This document shows, in pieces, positions 49,958 through 58,191 of a DNA stretch of 64,000 bases. The position numbers and the translations under genes were made by a program. Source of the stretch: Cryptosporangium minutisporangium (GTDB lineage Bacteria; Actinomycetota; Actinomycetes; Mycobacteriales; Cryptosporangiaceae); the NCBI RefSeq assembly GCF_039536245.1, contig NZ_BAAAYN010000031.1, forward strand, positions 25,216-89,215, read 5' to 3'. Below the pieces are notes generated by a model. It had not been told where the DNA came from. It saw only the letters and a program-made list of their open reading frames with translations, and made no database searches. Position 1 is the first letter of the stretch. Each line of letters starts with the position of its first letter.

Positions 49958-51223
49958 CTAGCTGTAGCCGCTGGGTTCGGGATGGGCGCCTTTCAGCAGG
50001 TGGTCGCCGACCTCGACGGCCTTGTAGGACACCGGGTCGTGCAAGGTCAGCGTCCGGACGTCACGCCAGAACCGGTCGAGCCCCTGCCCGGTCTTCGTCG
50101 CGCGGGCCCCGGTCAGCTCGTAGACGCCCTGGGTGGCGTCGAGCGCCGCCTGCGTCGTGACGACCTTCGCGGCAGACAGCTCCACCGACACCTCGCCGCG
50201 CTCCTCGTGCGTCAGCTCCCAGCCCCGAGAGGCCGCGGCGACCCACGCCCGGCCCGCCCGGTCGGTCAGCGCTCGGGCGGCGCGCACCTGGGACGCGAGC
50301 TCGCCATACCGGGCCCGGACCAGCGGGTCGTCGTCGGCGGCCGAGACTCCGGACGTCGCCCACGGGCGGGACTTCGTCCGCGTGTACTCCGCTCCGGTCG
50401 AGAGCGCACCCTCCGCCGTCGCGACCGCGAGCAGCGCCAGCAGCACCTGGAACCCGATCGCCGAGAGGCTCGGGTAGGCAGGCGCGCTCGGGTCGGTCTG
50501 CTCGCCGGGACCGAGGATGTCCTCCTCGGCGAGGAACGCCCCGTCGAACGTGATCGAGCCCGAGGCCGACATGCGCTGGCCGAGCGAGTCCCAGTCGCCG
50601 CCGTGCACGACGCCGTCGGTGTGCGTGGGTAGCGCGAAACCGTACTTCTGCCCGCTGGTGGTGACCGTCCCGGAGGCGATCACCCGGTCGGACACCTCCG
50701 CGCCGGTCGCGAAGAACTTCTTGCCGTGCACCCGGTAGCCGCCCTCGGTGGGCACCAGTTCCAGTCCGGCGTCCCGGGGGTTGCCTGCGCCGCCCCAGAG
50801 CCAGTGGTTCGCCGCGGTCCCGGCGTCCAGACGCTCGACGACGTCCGGCCGCCGGTGCAGTCGGGTCCGCCAGCTGTGCAGGTAGTGGTAGCCGAGCACG
50901 TGCCCGATCGAGGTGTCGACCCGGGCGATCCGCGAGACGACGTCGAACGCGGTGAGCCAGCTGCCGCCGTGGCCGCCGCTGCTGGTCGGAACGAGTAACG
51001 GGAGGAGGCCCGCGCTGCGCAGCAGCTCCACCTCCGCGTGCGGTGCGGCGCCTACCCGGTCACGGTCGACGACATCGGTCGCGAGACGCGCGGCGACCTC
51101 GTCCGCGACCGCTGTCCAGCGCTCGTGGTCGGCCTCCCTCGGTGCGTCGGTAGACGAGTCGGGTAGCAAGGCCGGTGGGGCGGTGGTGCGGTCGGTCATG
51201 GCCGCAGTATCACTCATCCTCAC
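49958..51223 (-). CDS. Acyl-CoA dehydrogenase-family flavoprotein (SfnB/DszC-like)
   Basis: A 421-residue flavin enzyme of the acyl-CoA dehydrogenase fold. FAD-domain blocks include LLRSAGLLPLLVPTSSGG, GHVLGYHYLHSWR and GGYRVHGKKFFATGAEVSDR, which resemble the DszC/SfnB branch that uses reduced flavin for monooxygenation of sulfur or nitrogen compounds, rather than fatty acyl-CoA. No flavin reductase is beside it. The likely start may be the internal Met at MTDRTTAPP. It lies 4 bp after the upstream NmrA-like gene (51228-52142) on the same strand. Confidence 0.85.
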   Translation of the reverse strand: MRMSDTAAMTDRTTAPPALLPDSSTDAPREADHERWTAVADEVAARLATDVVDRDRVGAAPHAEVELLRSAGLLPLLVPTSSGGHGGSWLTAFDVVSRIARVDTSIGHVLGYHYLHSWRTRLHRRPDVVERLDAGTAANHWLWGGAGNPRDAGLELVPTEGGYRVHGKKFFATGAEVSDRVIASGTVTTSGQKYGFALPTHTDGVVHGGDWDSLGQRMSASGSITFDGAFLAEEDILGPGEQTDPSAPAYPSLSAIGFQVLLALLAVATAEGALSTGAEYTRTKSRPWATSGVSAADDDPLVRARYGELASQVRAARALTDRAGRAWVAAASRGWELTHEERGEVSVELSAAKVVTTQAALDATQGVYELTGARATKTGQGLDRFWRDVRTLTLHDPVSYKAVEVGDHLLKGAHPEPSGYS

Positions 51224-51227
51224 CTGA

Positions 51228-52142
51228 TCACCGCAGGTGGGAGTAGCTGTCCGGATCGGCGTCCAGGTACTCGGCGAACGAGCGGGCCGGATGTCCGGCG
51301 ACCCGGCTCACCGTGTCGCTGACCGCGCTGAGCGATCCGTCCGCGATCGCCTGGTAGGACGTCACCCACCCGGCGACCTCGAACTCCGGTGCCCCGTACA
51401 CCGCCCGGGACGCGTACGCCTCCTCGAGCGTCTCGGGCTGGTACCGGATCGGACGGCCCACCCGCCGGCTCAGCTCGTCGGCGGCCTCCTGGAGCGTGAT
51501 CGCTGCGGGTCCGGTGACGTCGTACGTCTGCCCGTCGTGGTCCGCCGGATCGCGCAGCACCGCGGCCGCGACATCCGCTACGTCGTCGGGGGCGACCGCG
51601 CTCACCCGGCCGTCGCCGCCCGGCCCGCGTAGCGCGCCGTCCGCCCCGACCAGCGCCGGCAGCATCGACGCGTAGAAACTGTCACGGAGGAACGTGAACG
51701 CGAGGCCGGTGCCCCGGATGTGCTGCTCGGTGTGCCAGTGATCGCGCCCGAACGTGAACGTGCAGTCCGGCGCGGCGCCCAGGAACGACAGGTAGACGAT
51801 CCGCCGCACCCCGGCGGCCACTGCGGCGTCCACCACGGCGCGGTGCTCGGAGACCCGGTCCGCGGACTCGCGTCCGGAGACGAGGAACAACGTTCCGACG
51901 CCGTCCAGCGCGCCGCGCACCGCGAGCGCGTCGGCGTAGCCGGTGCCGATCGACACCGGGACCGCGCCCGGCAAGGAGGATCCCCTTCCGATTTCGGGTG
52001 GCAGGGCGGGGGGTGAAAGGGAAGGTGTCCGGGAGGTGCCGCGGACCAGCAGGCGCGGGGCCGCGCCGGCCTCGACCAGGCGGGTGGCGATCCGTCGTCC
52101 GATCTGGCCGGTGGCGCCGGTGACGGCGATCTCTTCGTTCAC
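51228..52142 (-). CDS. NmrA-like NAD(P)-binding protein
   Basis: A 304-residue atypical SDR. The cofactor loop is VTGATGQIGRRIATRLVEAG; later blocks IVYLSFLGAAPDCTF and FTFLRDSFYASMLPALVG are typical of the NmrA/QOR2 group, which senses redox state or reduces quinones. A low-complexity Ser/Pro-rich insert lies at about residues 38-60 (SLSPPALPPEIGRG). GTG 52142 starts it. It is cotranscribed with the flavoprotein downstream. Confidence 0.88.
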   Translation of the reverse strand: MNEEIAVTGATGQIGRRIATRLVEAGAAPRLLVRGTSRTPSLSPPALPPEIGRGSSLPGAVPVSIGTGYADALAVRGALDGVGTLFLVSGRESADRVSEHRAVVDAAVAAGVRRIVYLSFLGAAPDCTFTFGRDHWHTEQHIRGTGLAFTFLRDSFYASMLPALVGADGALRGPGGDGRVSAVAPDDVADVAAAVLRDPADHDGQTYDVTGPAAITLQEAADELSRRVGRPIRYQPETLEEAYASRAVYGAPEFEVAGWVTSYQAIADGSLSAVSDTVSRVAGHPARSFAEYLDADPDSYSHLR

Positions 52143-52250
52143 CGGATCACCTTATGTTGCGGAACAGGGTTGCTCAGGGTGCCGACTCGGCCACGCGGAA
52201 TCGATTGAGGCACCACAATGGGAAGTTCGCCCCCGAGCTAAGGAGATCCG

Positions 52251-52736
52251 GTGGAGGACGCCCGCAAGCTCCTGGAGGAGTACGTCAGCTCCGGCAAAGT
52301 GATCCAGCTCGCCACCTTGGACCCGACCGGCGCGCCGGTCGTCTGCAATCTCTGGTTCGCCAGCGAATTCGAGCCCGACCGGATCTGGTTCATGTCGCGG
52401 CCCAACCGCGAACACTGCGCGAACTTGCGTGCGGATCCGCGGGTCGCCGGGTCGATCCTGGCGATCGAGCTGGAAGGTATCGAGCAGGACGTCCGTGGGG
52501 TGACGTTCGCCGGGGAGGCGCGCGAGTTACCGACCGTCGGCATCGACGAGCAGATCGCCGGTTACGCGGGCCGCTGGCCGGAAGCGGCGGACGCGATCGC
52601 ACCGGAGGCGCTGGCGGCGGGGGCGACACCGCACCGGCTCTACGAGATCGCCGTGGCGCGGTGGGTGCTCTTCGATGAGCTGAACTACCCCACCCACCCC
52701 CGCCTGGAGATTGCGGCCCGTCCAGAACGACGCTGA
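52251..52736 (+). CDS. Pyridoxamine 5'-phosphate oxidase-fold flavoprotein
   Basis: A 161-residue split-barrel FMN or F420-binding protein. IQLATLDPTGAPVVCNLWFA and RIWFMSRPNREHCANLRADP are the usual first strands and loop. AAGGAG lies 6 nt before GTG 52251. Reaction and substrate are not predictable. It is divergent from the NmrA-like gene. Confidence 0.86.
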   Translation: MEDARKLLEEYVSSGKVIQLATLDPTGAPVVCNLWFASEFEPDRIWFMSRPNREHCANLRADPRVAGSILAIELEGIEQDVRGVTFAGEARELPTVGIDEQIAGYAGRWPEAADAIAPEALAAGATPHRLYEIAVARWVLFDELNYPTHPRLEIAARPERR

Positions 52737-52870
52737 CAGGCGAGCGGGCCTCCTTATGACGGGCCCCTAATGTCACGGCGTTATCGGGGAACTGTCCCGC
52801 GCGCGGGCCTGACCGCGACCGGTCACGACTGGGGTTGGCGGCCCGCTCGACTGCCAGCGCCGCCCTGGAC

Positions 52871-52940
52871 GGGCTCCAGGTTTCAAGCCCCGTTGCGCGG
52901 GCTCCAGGTTTCGAGCCCCGCTGGGCGGGTCTCCAGGTCG
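52871..52940. repeat. Tandem 28-bp repeats with internal stems
   Basis: GGGCTCCAGGTTTC begins copies at 52871 and 52899, with a degenerate third copy at 52927. Each full copy contains a GGGCT/AGCCC stem. It lies just beyond the 3' end of the convergent reductase gene and may terminate transcripts. Confidence 0.5.
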
Positions 52941-52956
52941 TGGGGCCGCTGAGGCG

Positions 52957-53625
52957 TCAGGCGGGGAAGGCGGCTAGGGCTGCGCGGACCTTTTCGGCAT
53001 TGCCCTGGACAGGGTCTTCCAGCGACGTGCCGGCGTAGATGCCGCCGTACGCCGGGGTGTCGGGCTGGTAGCGCCGCCCCTCGGCGAGCGGTCCTGCGTC
53101 CACCGCGTCGTACCCGATCGCGTCGAGGAACGCCGTGACGGTGGCCTTGGCGTCCGTGTCGTCGCCGGCGATCGCGAGCGCCGACCGGTCCGGCGCACCG
53201 GCCGGGCGGGCGAGCGTCTGCAGGGACTTCCAGTAGATGTTGTTGAACACCTTCACCACGTGCGACGTCGGCAGATGGCGCTGGAGCAGCTCGCTGCTGG
53301 TGACCGAGGCGTCGTCGAGTTCGGGGATCTGCCCGTCGCGCTGGGGGTAGTAGTTGTTGGTGTCGATCACGGCCTTGCCGGCCAGCGGCTCAACCGGAAC
53401 CGATCGGTACACGCCCAGCGGGATCGACACCACGACCAGGTCGCCGGCCTCGGCGGCGCCGCTCGGGGTGGCCGCCCGCGCCCGTGGGCCCAGTTCCTCC
53501 ACCAAGTCTTTCAGCGTTTCCGGCCCGCGCGAGTTGCTGAGCACGACGTCGTGACCGGCCGCGACGGCGAGCCGGGCCACTGATCCGCCGATGAGGCCAC
53601 TTCCGATAAGTCCCACAGTCGTCAT
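52957..53625 (-). CDS. NADPH-dependent F420 reductase-family protein
   Basis: A 222-residue Rossmann protein. The N-terminus TVGLIGSGLIGGSVARLAVA and LSNSRGPETL, with VVVSIPLGVYRSVP and VKVFNNIYWKSL, match the Fno/NADP oxidoreductase coenzyme F420-dependent family. It should transfer hydride between NADP and F420 or a related substrate. No F420 biosynthesis genes are seen here. It is divergent from iolC across 120 bp. Confidence 0.87.
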   Translation of the reverse strand: MTTVGLIGSGLIGGSVARLAVAAGHDVVLSNSRGPETLKDLVEELGPRARAATPSGAAEAGDLVVVSIPLGVYRSVPVEPLAGKAVIDTNNYYPQRDGQIPELDDASVTSSELLQRHLPTSHVVKVFNNIYWKSLQTLARPAGAPDRSALAIAGDDTDAKATVTAFLDAIGYDAVDAGPLAEGRRYQPDTPAYGGIYAGTSLEDPVQGNAEKVRAALAAFPA

Positions 53626-53745
53626 AACCGGGCTAACCAGGGCCCCGATGTCCGCATTCCCGGCTCACTTTGTCCGTATGTCTTGACATGAATTGGCTCG
53701 GGGAGGAAGGTCGGAGCCGCTCCCTGGTAGGCGGAGGAGGTGGCC

Positions 53746-54738
53746 GTGGACGACGAAGCCCCGGCTGGGCCGGACCAACCGGCCGCGCTGGACGTACTGA
53801 CGATGGGCCGGATCGGCGTCGACGTCTACCCACTCCAGGTGGGCCGCTCGTTACGCGAGGTCGAGACGTTCGGTAAGTACCTCGGCGGCAGCGCGACGAA
53901 CGTTGCGGTCGCCGCCGCACGGTACGGACGCCGCAGTGCGGTGATCACCCGTACCGGCGCCGACCCGTTCGGAGAGTTCCTGCGCGACGCGCTGCGCCGG
54001 TTCGGCGTCGACGACCGGTACGTCACCGCGGTCGAGGGCATGCCGACGCCGGTGACGTTCTGCGAGATCTTTCCCCCGGACGATTTCCCGCTCTACTTCT
54101 ACCGATTTCCGACCGCACCCGACCTGCAGATCCGGGCCGAGGAACTCGACCTGGACGCCATCCGCCGTGCCGCCGTGTTCTGGGTGACCGGCACCGGCCT
54201 GTCGCAGGAGCCCAGTCGGTCGGCCACGCTGGCGGCGTTGCGGGCGCGGGGGCGGGCCGGCATCACGGTCCTCGACCTCGACTACCGGCCGATGTTCTGG
54301 GCGTCCCGCGAGCTGGCCGGGCGTCGGATCGCCGAGGCGCTGCAGTACGTCAGCGTCGCGGTCGGCAACCTCGAGGAGTGCGAGACCGCGGTCGGGGTCC
54401 GTGAGCCCCGCGCGGCCGCGGCGGCGCTGCACGACCACGGGGTCGATCTCGCGGTCGTGAAGCAGGGTCCGGCCGGGGTGCTGGCCTCCGACCGCAGCCG
54501 CGAGGTCGAGGTGCCACCGGTCCCGGTCGACGTCGTCAACGGGCTCGGCGCCGGGGACGCGTTCGGCGGCGCGCTCTGCCACGGTCTGCTCGCCGGCTGG
54601 GACCTGCAGCACACGATGCGGTTCTGCAACGCCGCCGGTGCGCTGGTCGCGTCCCGGCTGGCGTGCGCCGACGCGATGCCCGACGCGGCCGAGGTCGAGC
54701 AAATCCTGGGGGCGGCGGCGAGTGACCGCCCCGTGTGA
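53746..54738 (+). CDS. iolC: 5-dehydro-2-deoxygluconokinase (PfkB family)
   Basis: A 330-residue sugar kinase of inositol catabolism that phosphorylates 5-dehydro-2-deoxygluconate. Family features: MGRIGVDVYPLQVGRSLREV, the Gly-rich YLGGSATNVAVAAARYG, and the PfkB signature NGLGAGDAFGGAL with the catalytic Asp. I chose GTG 53746, which has GGAGG at good spacing; GTG 53740 lies inside that site. No other iol gene is in the window, so the rest of the pathway must lie elsewhere. Confidence 0.88.
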   Translation: MDDEAPAGPDQPAALDVLTMGRIGVDVYPLQVGRSLREVETFGKYLGGSATNVAVAAARYGRRSAVITRTGADPFGEFLRDALRRFGVDDRYVTAVEGMPTPVTFCEIFPPDDFPLYFYRFPTAPDLQIRAEELDLDAIRRAAVFWVTGTGLSQEPSRSATLAALRARGRAGITVLDLDYRPMFWASRELAGRRIAEALQYVSVAVGNLEECETAVGVREPRAAAAALHDHGVDLAVVKQGPAGVLASDRSREVEVPPVPVDVVNGLGAGDAFGGALCHGLLAGWDLQHTMRFCNAAGALVASRLACADAMPDAAEVEQILGAAASDRPV

Positions 54739-54748
54739 CGGTCGCCCG

Positions 54749-55213
54749 CTACCCGACTCGGCGCAGCCAGCACTGTTGGCCGTTGACGTCCTCGACGAGC
54801 AGCCGAGCCGTCGTCAGCTCCCGGATCGTCCAGGAGTCGACGCCGAGACCGGCCCGGATCCGCAGCGTCGACCCCTCTCGCGTGTAGGCGAGCGAGAAGG
54901 TGTCGGCGGTCTCCGGTGACCGGGGCGATTCGACCTGGCGCACGCTGATCGATCCGTTCGATCCGAACGTGAACTCGCGCTGCAGAATCCCGGTGTTCTC
55001 CACCATCACCGCGAGCCCCCACGGGACCGGACAGCCGGTGAAGTCCACCGGCTGCCAGGTGTTGCCGACCAGCGTGGCTTGCGGGCCGCTCTGGTCCGGC
55101 AGGACGGCCTGAGCGGCGGCTACTTCCTGCGGTGGTTCGGGGGTCGACTCGCACCCGGCGAGGGCACCGGCCACGGCGGTGGCTAGCGCGGCGACAGCAG
55201 TGCTCCGAAGCAT
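54749..55213 (-). CDS. Putative lipoprotein of unknown function
   Basis: A 154-residue secreted protein. The signal (MLRSTAVAALATAVAGALAGC) has a clear lipobox. The mature part has two further Cys that could form a disulfide and resembles META/HslJ-like small beta-domains (VGNTWQPVDFTG), a weak impression. It is convergent with iolC, 10 bp apart. I chose ATG 55213 over an in-frame start at 55243. Confidence 0.75.
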   Translation of the reverse strand: MLRSTAVAALATAVAGALAGCESTPEPPQEVAAAQAVLPDQSGPQATLVGNTWQPVDFTGCPVPWGLAVMVENTGILQREFTFGSNGSISVRQVESPRSPETADTFSLAYTREGSTLRIRAGLGVDSWTIRELTTARLLVEDVNGQQCWLRRVG

Positions 55214-55315
55214 GCTCTGATCCCCCCGATGAATCCCGGACATTTCCCCCGTCCCGCATTATTGGTGGCCTCGGTTTCAATGCCGTCCGACGCGCCCGGG
55301 AAATAGACTGGCCGG

Positions 55316-55510
55316 GTGACCGAGGAGAGCGACTTCCCGAAGTCCATCGGGCGTCCGGCGACCAACGCGCTCGTCGCTGCGGGGTACACCGAGCTGAACC
55401 AACTGGTCGGCGTCCCCGCGAAGGACCTGAAGAAGCTGCACGGCATGGGCCCGAAGGCGCTCGGCATCCTGCAAGCGGCGCTGACAGAACGGGGACAGCG
55501 GCTCGGGTGA
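55316..55510 (+). CDS. Small helix-hairpin-helix protein
   Basis: A 64-residue protein. TNALVAAGYTELNQLVGVPA then LKKLHGMGPKALGILQAAL is the helix-hairpin-helix pattern seen in RNA polymerase alpha C-terminal and related DNA-binding domains. Such small proteins are common in bacteria and of unknown function. GTG 55316 starts it. Its stop overlaps the Nudix start (GTGA), so it opens a four-gene operon. Confidence 0.8.
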   Translation: MTEESDFPKSIGRPATNALVAAGYTELNQLVGVPAKDLKKLHGMGPKALGILQAALTERGQRLG

Positions 55511-55974
55511 AGTGGCGACGGCGGTTTGCGGTGGTGCCGGCCGCCTACGTCGTCCTCCGGCGGGACGACGACCGGGTGCTGCTGCAGCTCCGGGAGGGCA
55601 CGGGGTACCTCGACGGTCACTGGGCGATCGGTGCCGCCGGTCACGTCGAGGCCGGCGAGTCGGTGCTCGACGCCGCGTGCCGGGAGGCCGCCGAGGAGCT
55701 CGACGTCCGGGTACGGCCGGCCGATCTCCTGCCGCTCTGCGTGATGCACCGGACTCGGGGCACCCGAGCCGCGATCGACGAGCGGGTCGACTTCTTCTTC
55801 GAGTGCCGGACGTGGGACGGCGAGCCGCGGCGACGCGAGCCGGACCGGGCGGCGGAGCTGCGCTGGGTGACGCTCGACGCGCTGCCCGAGCCGGTCGTCC
55901 CGCACGAGCGGCACGTCCTGGAGCGCTGGCGCGACCAGACCCTGACGCCGGTCGTCCCGTTCGGGTTCGGCTGA
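55507..55974 (+). CDS. Nudix hydrolase
   Basis: A 155-residue Nudix enzyme. The box is GHVEAGESVLDAACREAAEE followed by LDV; all acidic residues for metal binding are present, although the usual Gly after EE-x is Asp. It should hydrolyse a nucleoside diphosphate linked to another group; the substrate is not predictable. GTG 55507 overlaps the HhH stop, and the methyltransferase follows after 20 bp. Confidence 0.9.
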   Translation: MKWRRRFAVVPAAYVVLRRDDDRVLLQLREGTGYLDGHWAIGAAGHVEAGESVLDAACREAAEELDVRVRPADLLPLCVMHRTRGTRAAIDERVDFFFECRTWDGEPRRREPDRAAELRWVTLDALPEPVVPHERHVLERWRDQTLTPVVPFGFG

Positions 55975-55994
55975 CCGCGCACGTACGGTGAGGC

Positions 55995-56765
55995 ATGCCT
56001 GAAACGACGTCACCGCCCCGGCTGCGCAGCCTGGAGTTCCACAGCCCGCTCTCGCCGGAGCGCGCCCAGCGTCTGGTCGACCGGCTCGCGCGGACCGAAC
56101 CGGCACGCGTGCTCGACGTCGGCAGTGGTTGGGGCGCATTGCTGCTGCGCCTGCTGGATGCCGCGCCGGGCGCGACCGGCGTCGGTATCGACCTCAACGC
56201 GGTCGATCTCGCCCGGGGGCGGGAGATCGCCGCCGTCCGTGGCCTCGCCGACCGGGTGGAGTTCGTCGAGGAGTCCGGGATCGGCACCGGCCGCGGTCCG
56301 GCGGACGTCGTCCTCTGCGTGGGTTCCGGCCATGCGTTGAGTGACGTCCCGCCGCCGGATCACCTCGCCGCCGCGTTCGCCGCGCTCCGCGGTCTGGTCG
56401 CGCCGGGCGGTCGGGTGCTGTTCGGTGAGGGGTTCTGGGAGCGAACCCCCACGTCCGCGGAGCTGGCCCGGATGTGGCCGGACGCCGCCGCGCACGACCA
56501 CGTCGGCCTCGCGGACCTCGTCGACCTGGCCGTCGCCGCCGGCTTCCGCCCACTGTGGATCGAGACCGCCACCGACGACGAGTGGGAAGAGTTCGAGTCC
56601 GGCTACCAGGCCGACGTCGAGGAGTGGCTGGCCGCCAACCCCGACCATCCGGAGGCCGCGGAGCTGCGGGAGAAGGCCGACCGGCACCGCGCGACCTGGC
56701 TCCGCGGTTACCGGGGCTTTCTCAACATGGCTTACCTGACCTTGGTGCCGGTCGGCGGGCTCTAA
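55995..56765 (+). CDS. Class I SAM-dependent methyltransferase
   Basis: A 256-residue methyltransferase. Motif I is VLDVGSGWGALLLRLL, motif II GVGIDLNAVDLARG and motif IV VVLCVGSGHAL. It is of the small-molecule type with a C-terminal extension (EWEEFESGYQADVEEWLAAN). Substrate unknown. It is in the operon between the Nudix and macro-domain genes. Confidence 0.9.
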   Translation: MPETTSPPRLRSLEFHSPLSPERAQRLVDRLARTEPARVLDVGSGWGALLLRLLDAAPGATGVGIDLNAVDLARGREIAAVRGLADRVEFVEESGIGTGRGPADVVLCVGSGHALSDVPPPDHLAAAFAALRGLVAPGGRVLFGEGFWERTPTSAELARMWPDAAAHDHVGLADLVDLAVAAGFRPLWIETATDDEWEEFESGYQADVEEWLAANPDHPEAAELREKADRHRATWLRGYRGFLNMAYLTLVPVGGL

Positions 56766-56785
56766 ACTGGAGCTCGGGGTGGGGG

Positions 56786-57919
56786 ATGACGTACCCGACG
56801 GACCCGAGCCACGACGCGCTGGTCGACGAACTCCGCCGACTGCGCGCGAAGGGCCTGGTGGGGTTACGGACGCTGCGCCTGCGCGAGCTCCTCGACGCCG
56901 CCGTCGCCTGTGGACTGGCGGCTCCGGGCAGCGTGGGCCCGGCGGGCGTCGAAGCGCTGGTGCGGAAGGCCGTCGAGGAACTAGGCGGCGGACGGCTCGG
57001 TGATGCCGCCGCCTACACGTTCGGACTGCCGCCGGGCACGCGTGACTGGCCCGCCCAGGACCGGCGTCGCCGGAGCGCCGAGATCTACGGGGTGGGCGTC
57101 GACCGGTTCCGGAAGCGGTACGAACGCGTCGTCCTCGGGGAGACCGCGGACGCGGTTCTGCGGCTCGCGGCCCGGACCGCGGTGCCGGAGTCGACCGACC
57201 GACGCGAGCCGGCCGCGCACGAGCCCGACCCGAGCGAAGCCGGGACCCGCGCGCCGCCCCCGCGGCAGGTCGTCCCGCTCTCGGTCGGCTCGCGCACCGT
57301 GCCGATCACCGTGCACACCTGCTCGGTGGAGATGCTCACCGGTATCCACGTGATCGTCTCGTCCGCGAACACTTACCTGGAGTTGGCGCACACGTTCACG
57401 ACCTCGCTCTCCGCGCGCCTGCGACGCGCGGCGTCGCGGAAGGGTCCGTCCGGCGAGATCCTCGACGACACGTTGGCGCGCGAGCTCGCGACGTGGATGT
57501 CCCGGCACGGGCGGAGTGGGCTGACGGTCGCACCGGGCACCGTGGTGCCGACCTCCGCCGGCGACCTGGCGCAGCGGGGCATCGTCCGGATCTACCACGC
57601 TGCGGTGGTGGCACCCCGGCCCGGCACCAACCACTACGACATCGATCCGGCGAACATCTCGCTGGCGGTCGCCAACGTGTTCCGGCTGGCGCGGGCCGAG
57701 CGCGTGGACTTCCCCGGGCTCCGCTCGGTCTGCCTTCCCCTGTTCGGCACGGGACGCGGTGGGCTGGCCGAAGACGTCAGCATCACCTGGATCCGGGCGG
57801 CGCTCACCGCCGAACTCGCCGAGGACGACAGCTGGGAGGTCCACTTCGTGGCGCGGTACCCCCGCACGGCCAGGACCATCGTCGACGGGCTGAGATCCGA
57901 CGGGCAGGCGCCGTCGTAG
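56786..57919 (+). CDS. Macro-domain protein with N-terminal helical domain
   Basis: A 377-residue protein. Residues 1-120 are helical (ALVDELRRLRAKGLVGLRTL; YGVGVDRFRKRYERVV). After a Pro-rich linker, residues 175-370 form a macro-like domain: IVSSANTYLELAHTF replaces the classical NAAN loop, and LPLFGTGRGGL is the phosphate-binding loop. Macro domains bind or remove ADP-ribose. Related actinobacterial proteins appear in NTPase-based conflict systems. ATG 56786 lies 20 bp after the methyltransferase stop. Confidence 0.75.
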   Translation: MTYPTDPSHDALVDELRRLRAKGLVGLRTLRLRELLDAAVACGLAAPGSVGPAGVEALVRKAVEELGGGRLGDAAAYTFGLPPGTRDWPAQDRRRRSAEIYGVGVDRFRKRYERVVLGETADAVLRLAARTAVPESTDRREPAAHEPDPSEAGTRAPPPRQVVPLSVGSRTVPITVHTCSVEMLTGIHVIVSSANTYLELAHTFTTSLSARLRRAASRKGPSGEILDDTLARELATWMSRHGRSGLTVAPGTVVPTSAGDLAQRGIVRIYHAAVVAPRPGTNHYDIDPANISLAVANVFRLARAERVDFPGLRSVCLPLFGTGRGGLAEDVSITWIRAALTAELAEDDSWEVHFVARYPRTARTIVDGLRSDGQAPS

Positions 57920-58136
57920 CGCGGGCGGCCCCCTCGTCCGTCCGCGCCCGACGCCTGCGCGGTGCCCGCCGAAGCAGGGCTCCGGCGTGAGCTCTTCTCG
58001 ACCGGCGGCGTGACTTCCGGGATGACCGGAGGTCGAAATGGGCTCACCCGAGAGCCAAGCCGACCGGGTGTCCGCGGCGTCGGGCGTCCTCGGGGTGGAT
58101 TCCGGGTGCGATCCGGGTGGCCCGCGGAAACGACGA

Positions 58137-58179
58137 CCGCCGCATCCAGGCCCCACGGGGGTGGGCCCGGATGCGGCGG
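58137..58179. terminator. Strong hairpin after the binding-protein gene
   Basis: CCGCCGCATCC and its complement form an 11-bp outer stem, continued after one mismatch by a GGCCC/CAC inner stem around GGGG. It begins 12 bp beyond the stop of the minus-strand binding-protein gene and closes that operon. Confidence 0.8.
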
Positions 58180-58191
58180 GGCGGACCTGCC

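Noticed and set aside
52871..52926. GGTTTCGAGCC-like sequence considered as the T arm of a tRNA
   Set aside because: It recurs in a tandem repeat, the loop is wrong, and no acceptor, D or anticodon arms can be found.
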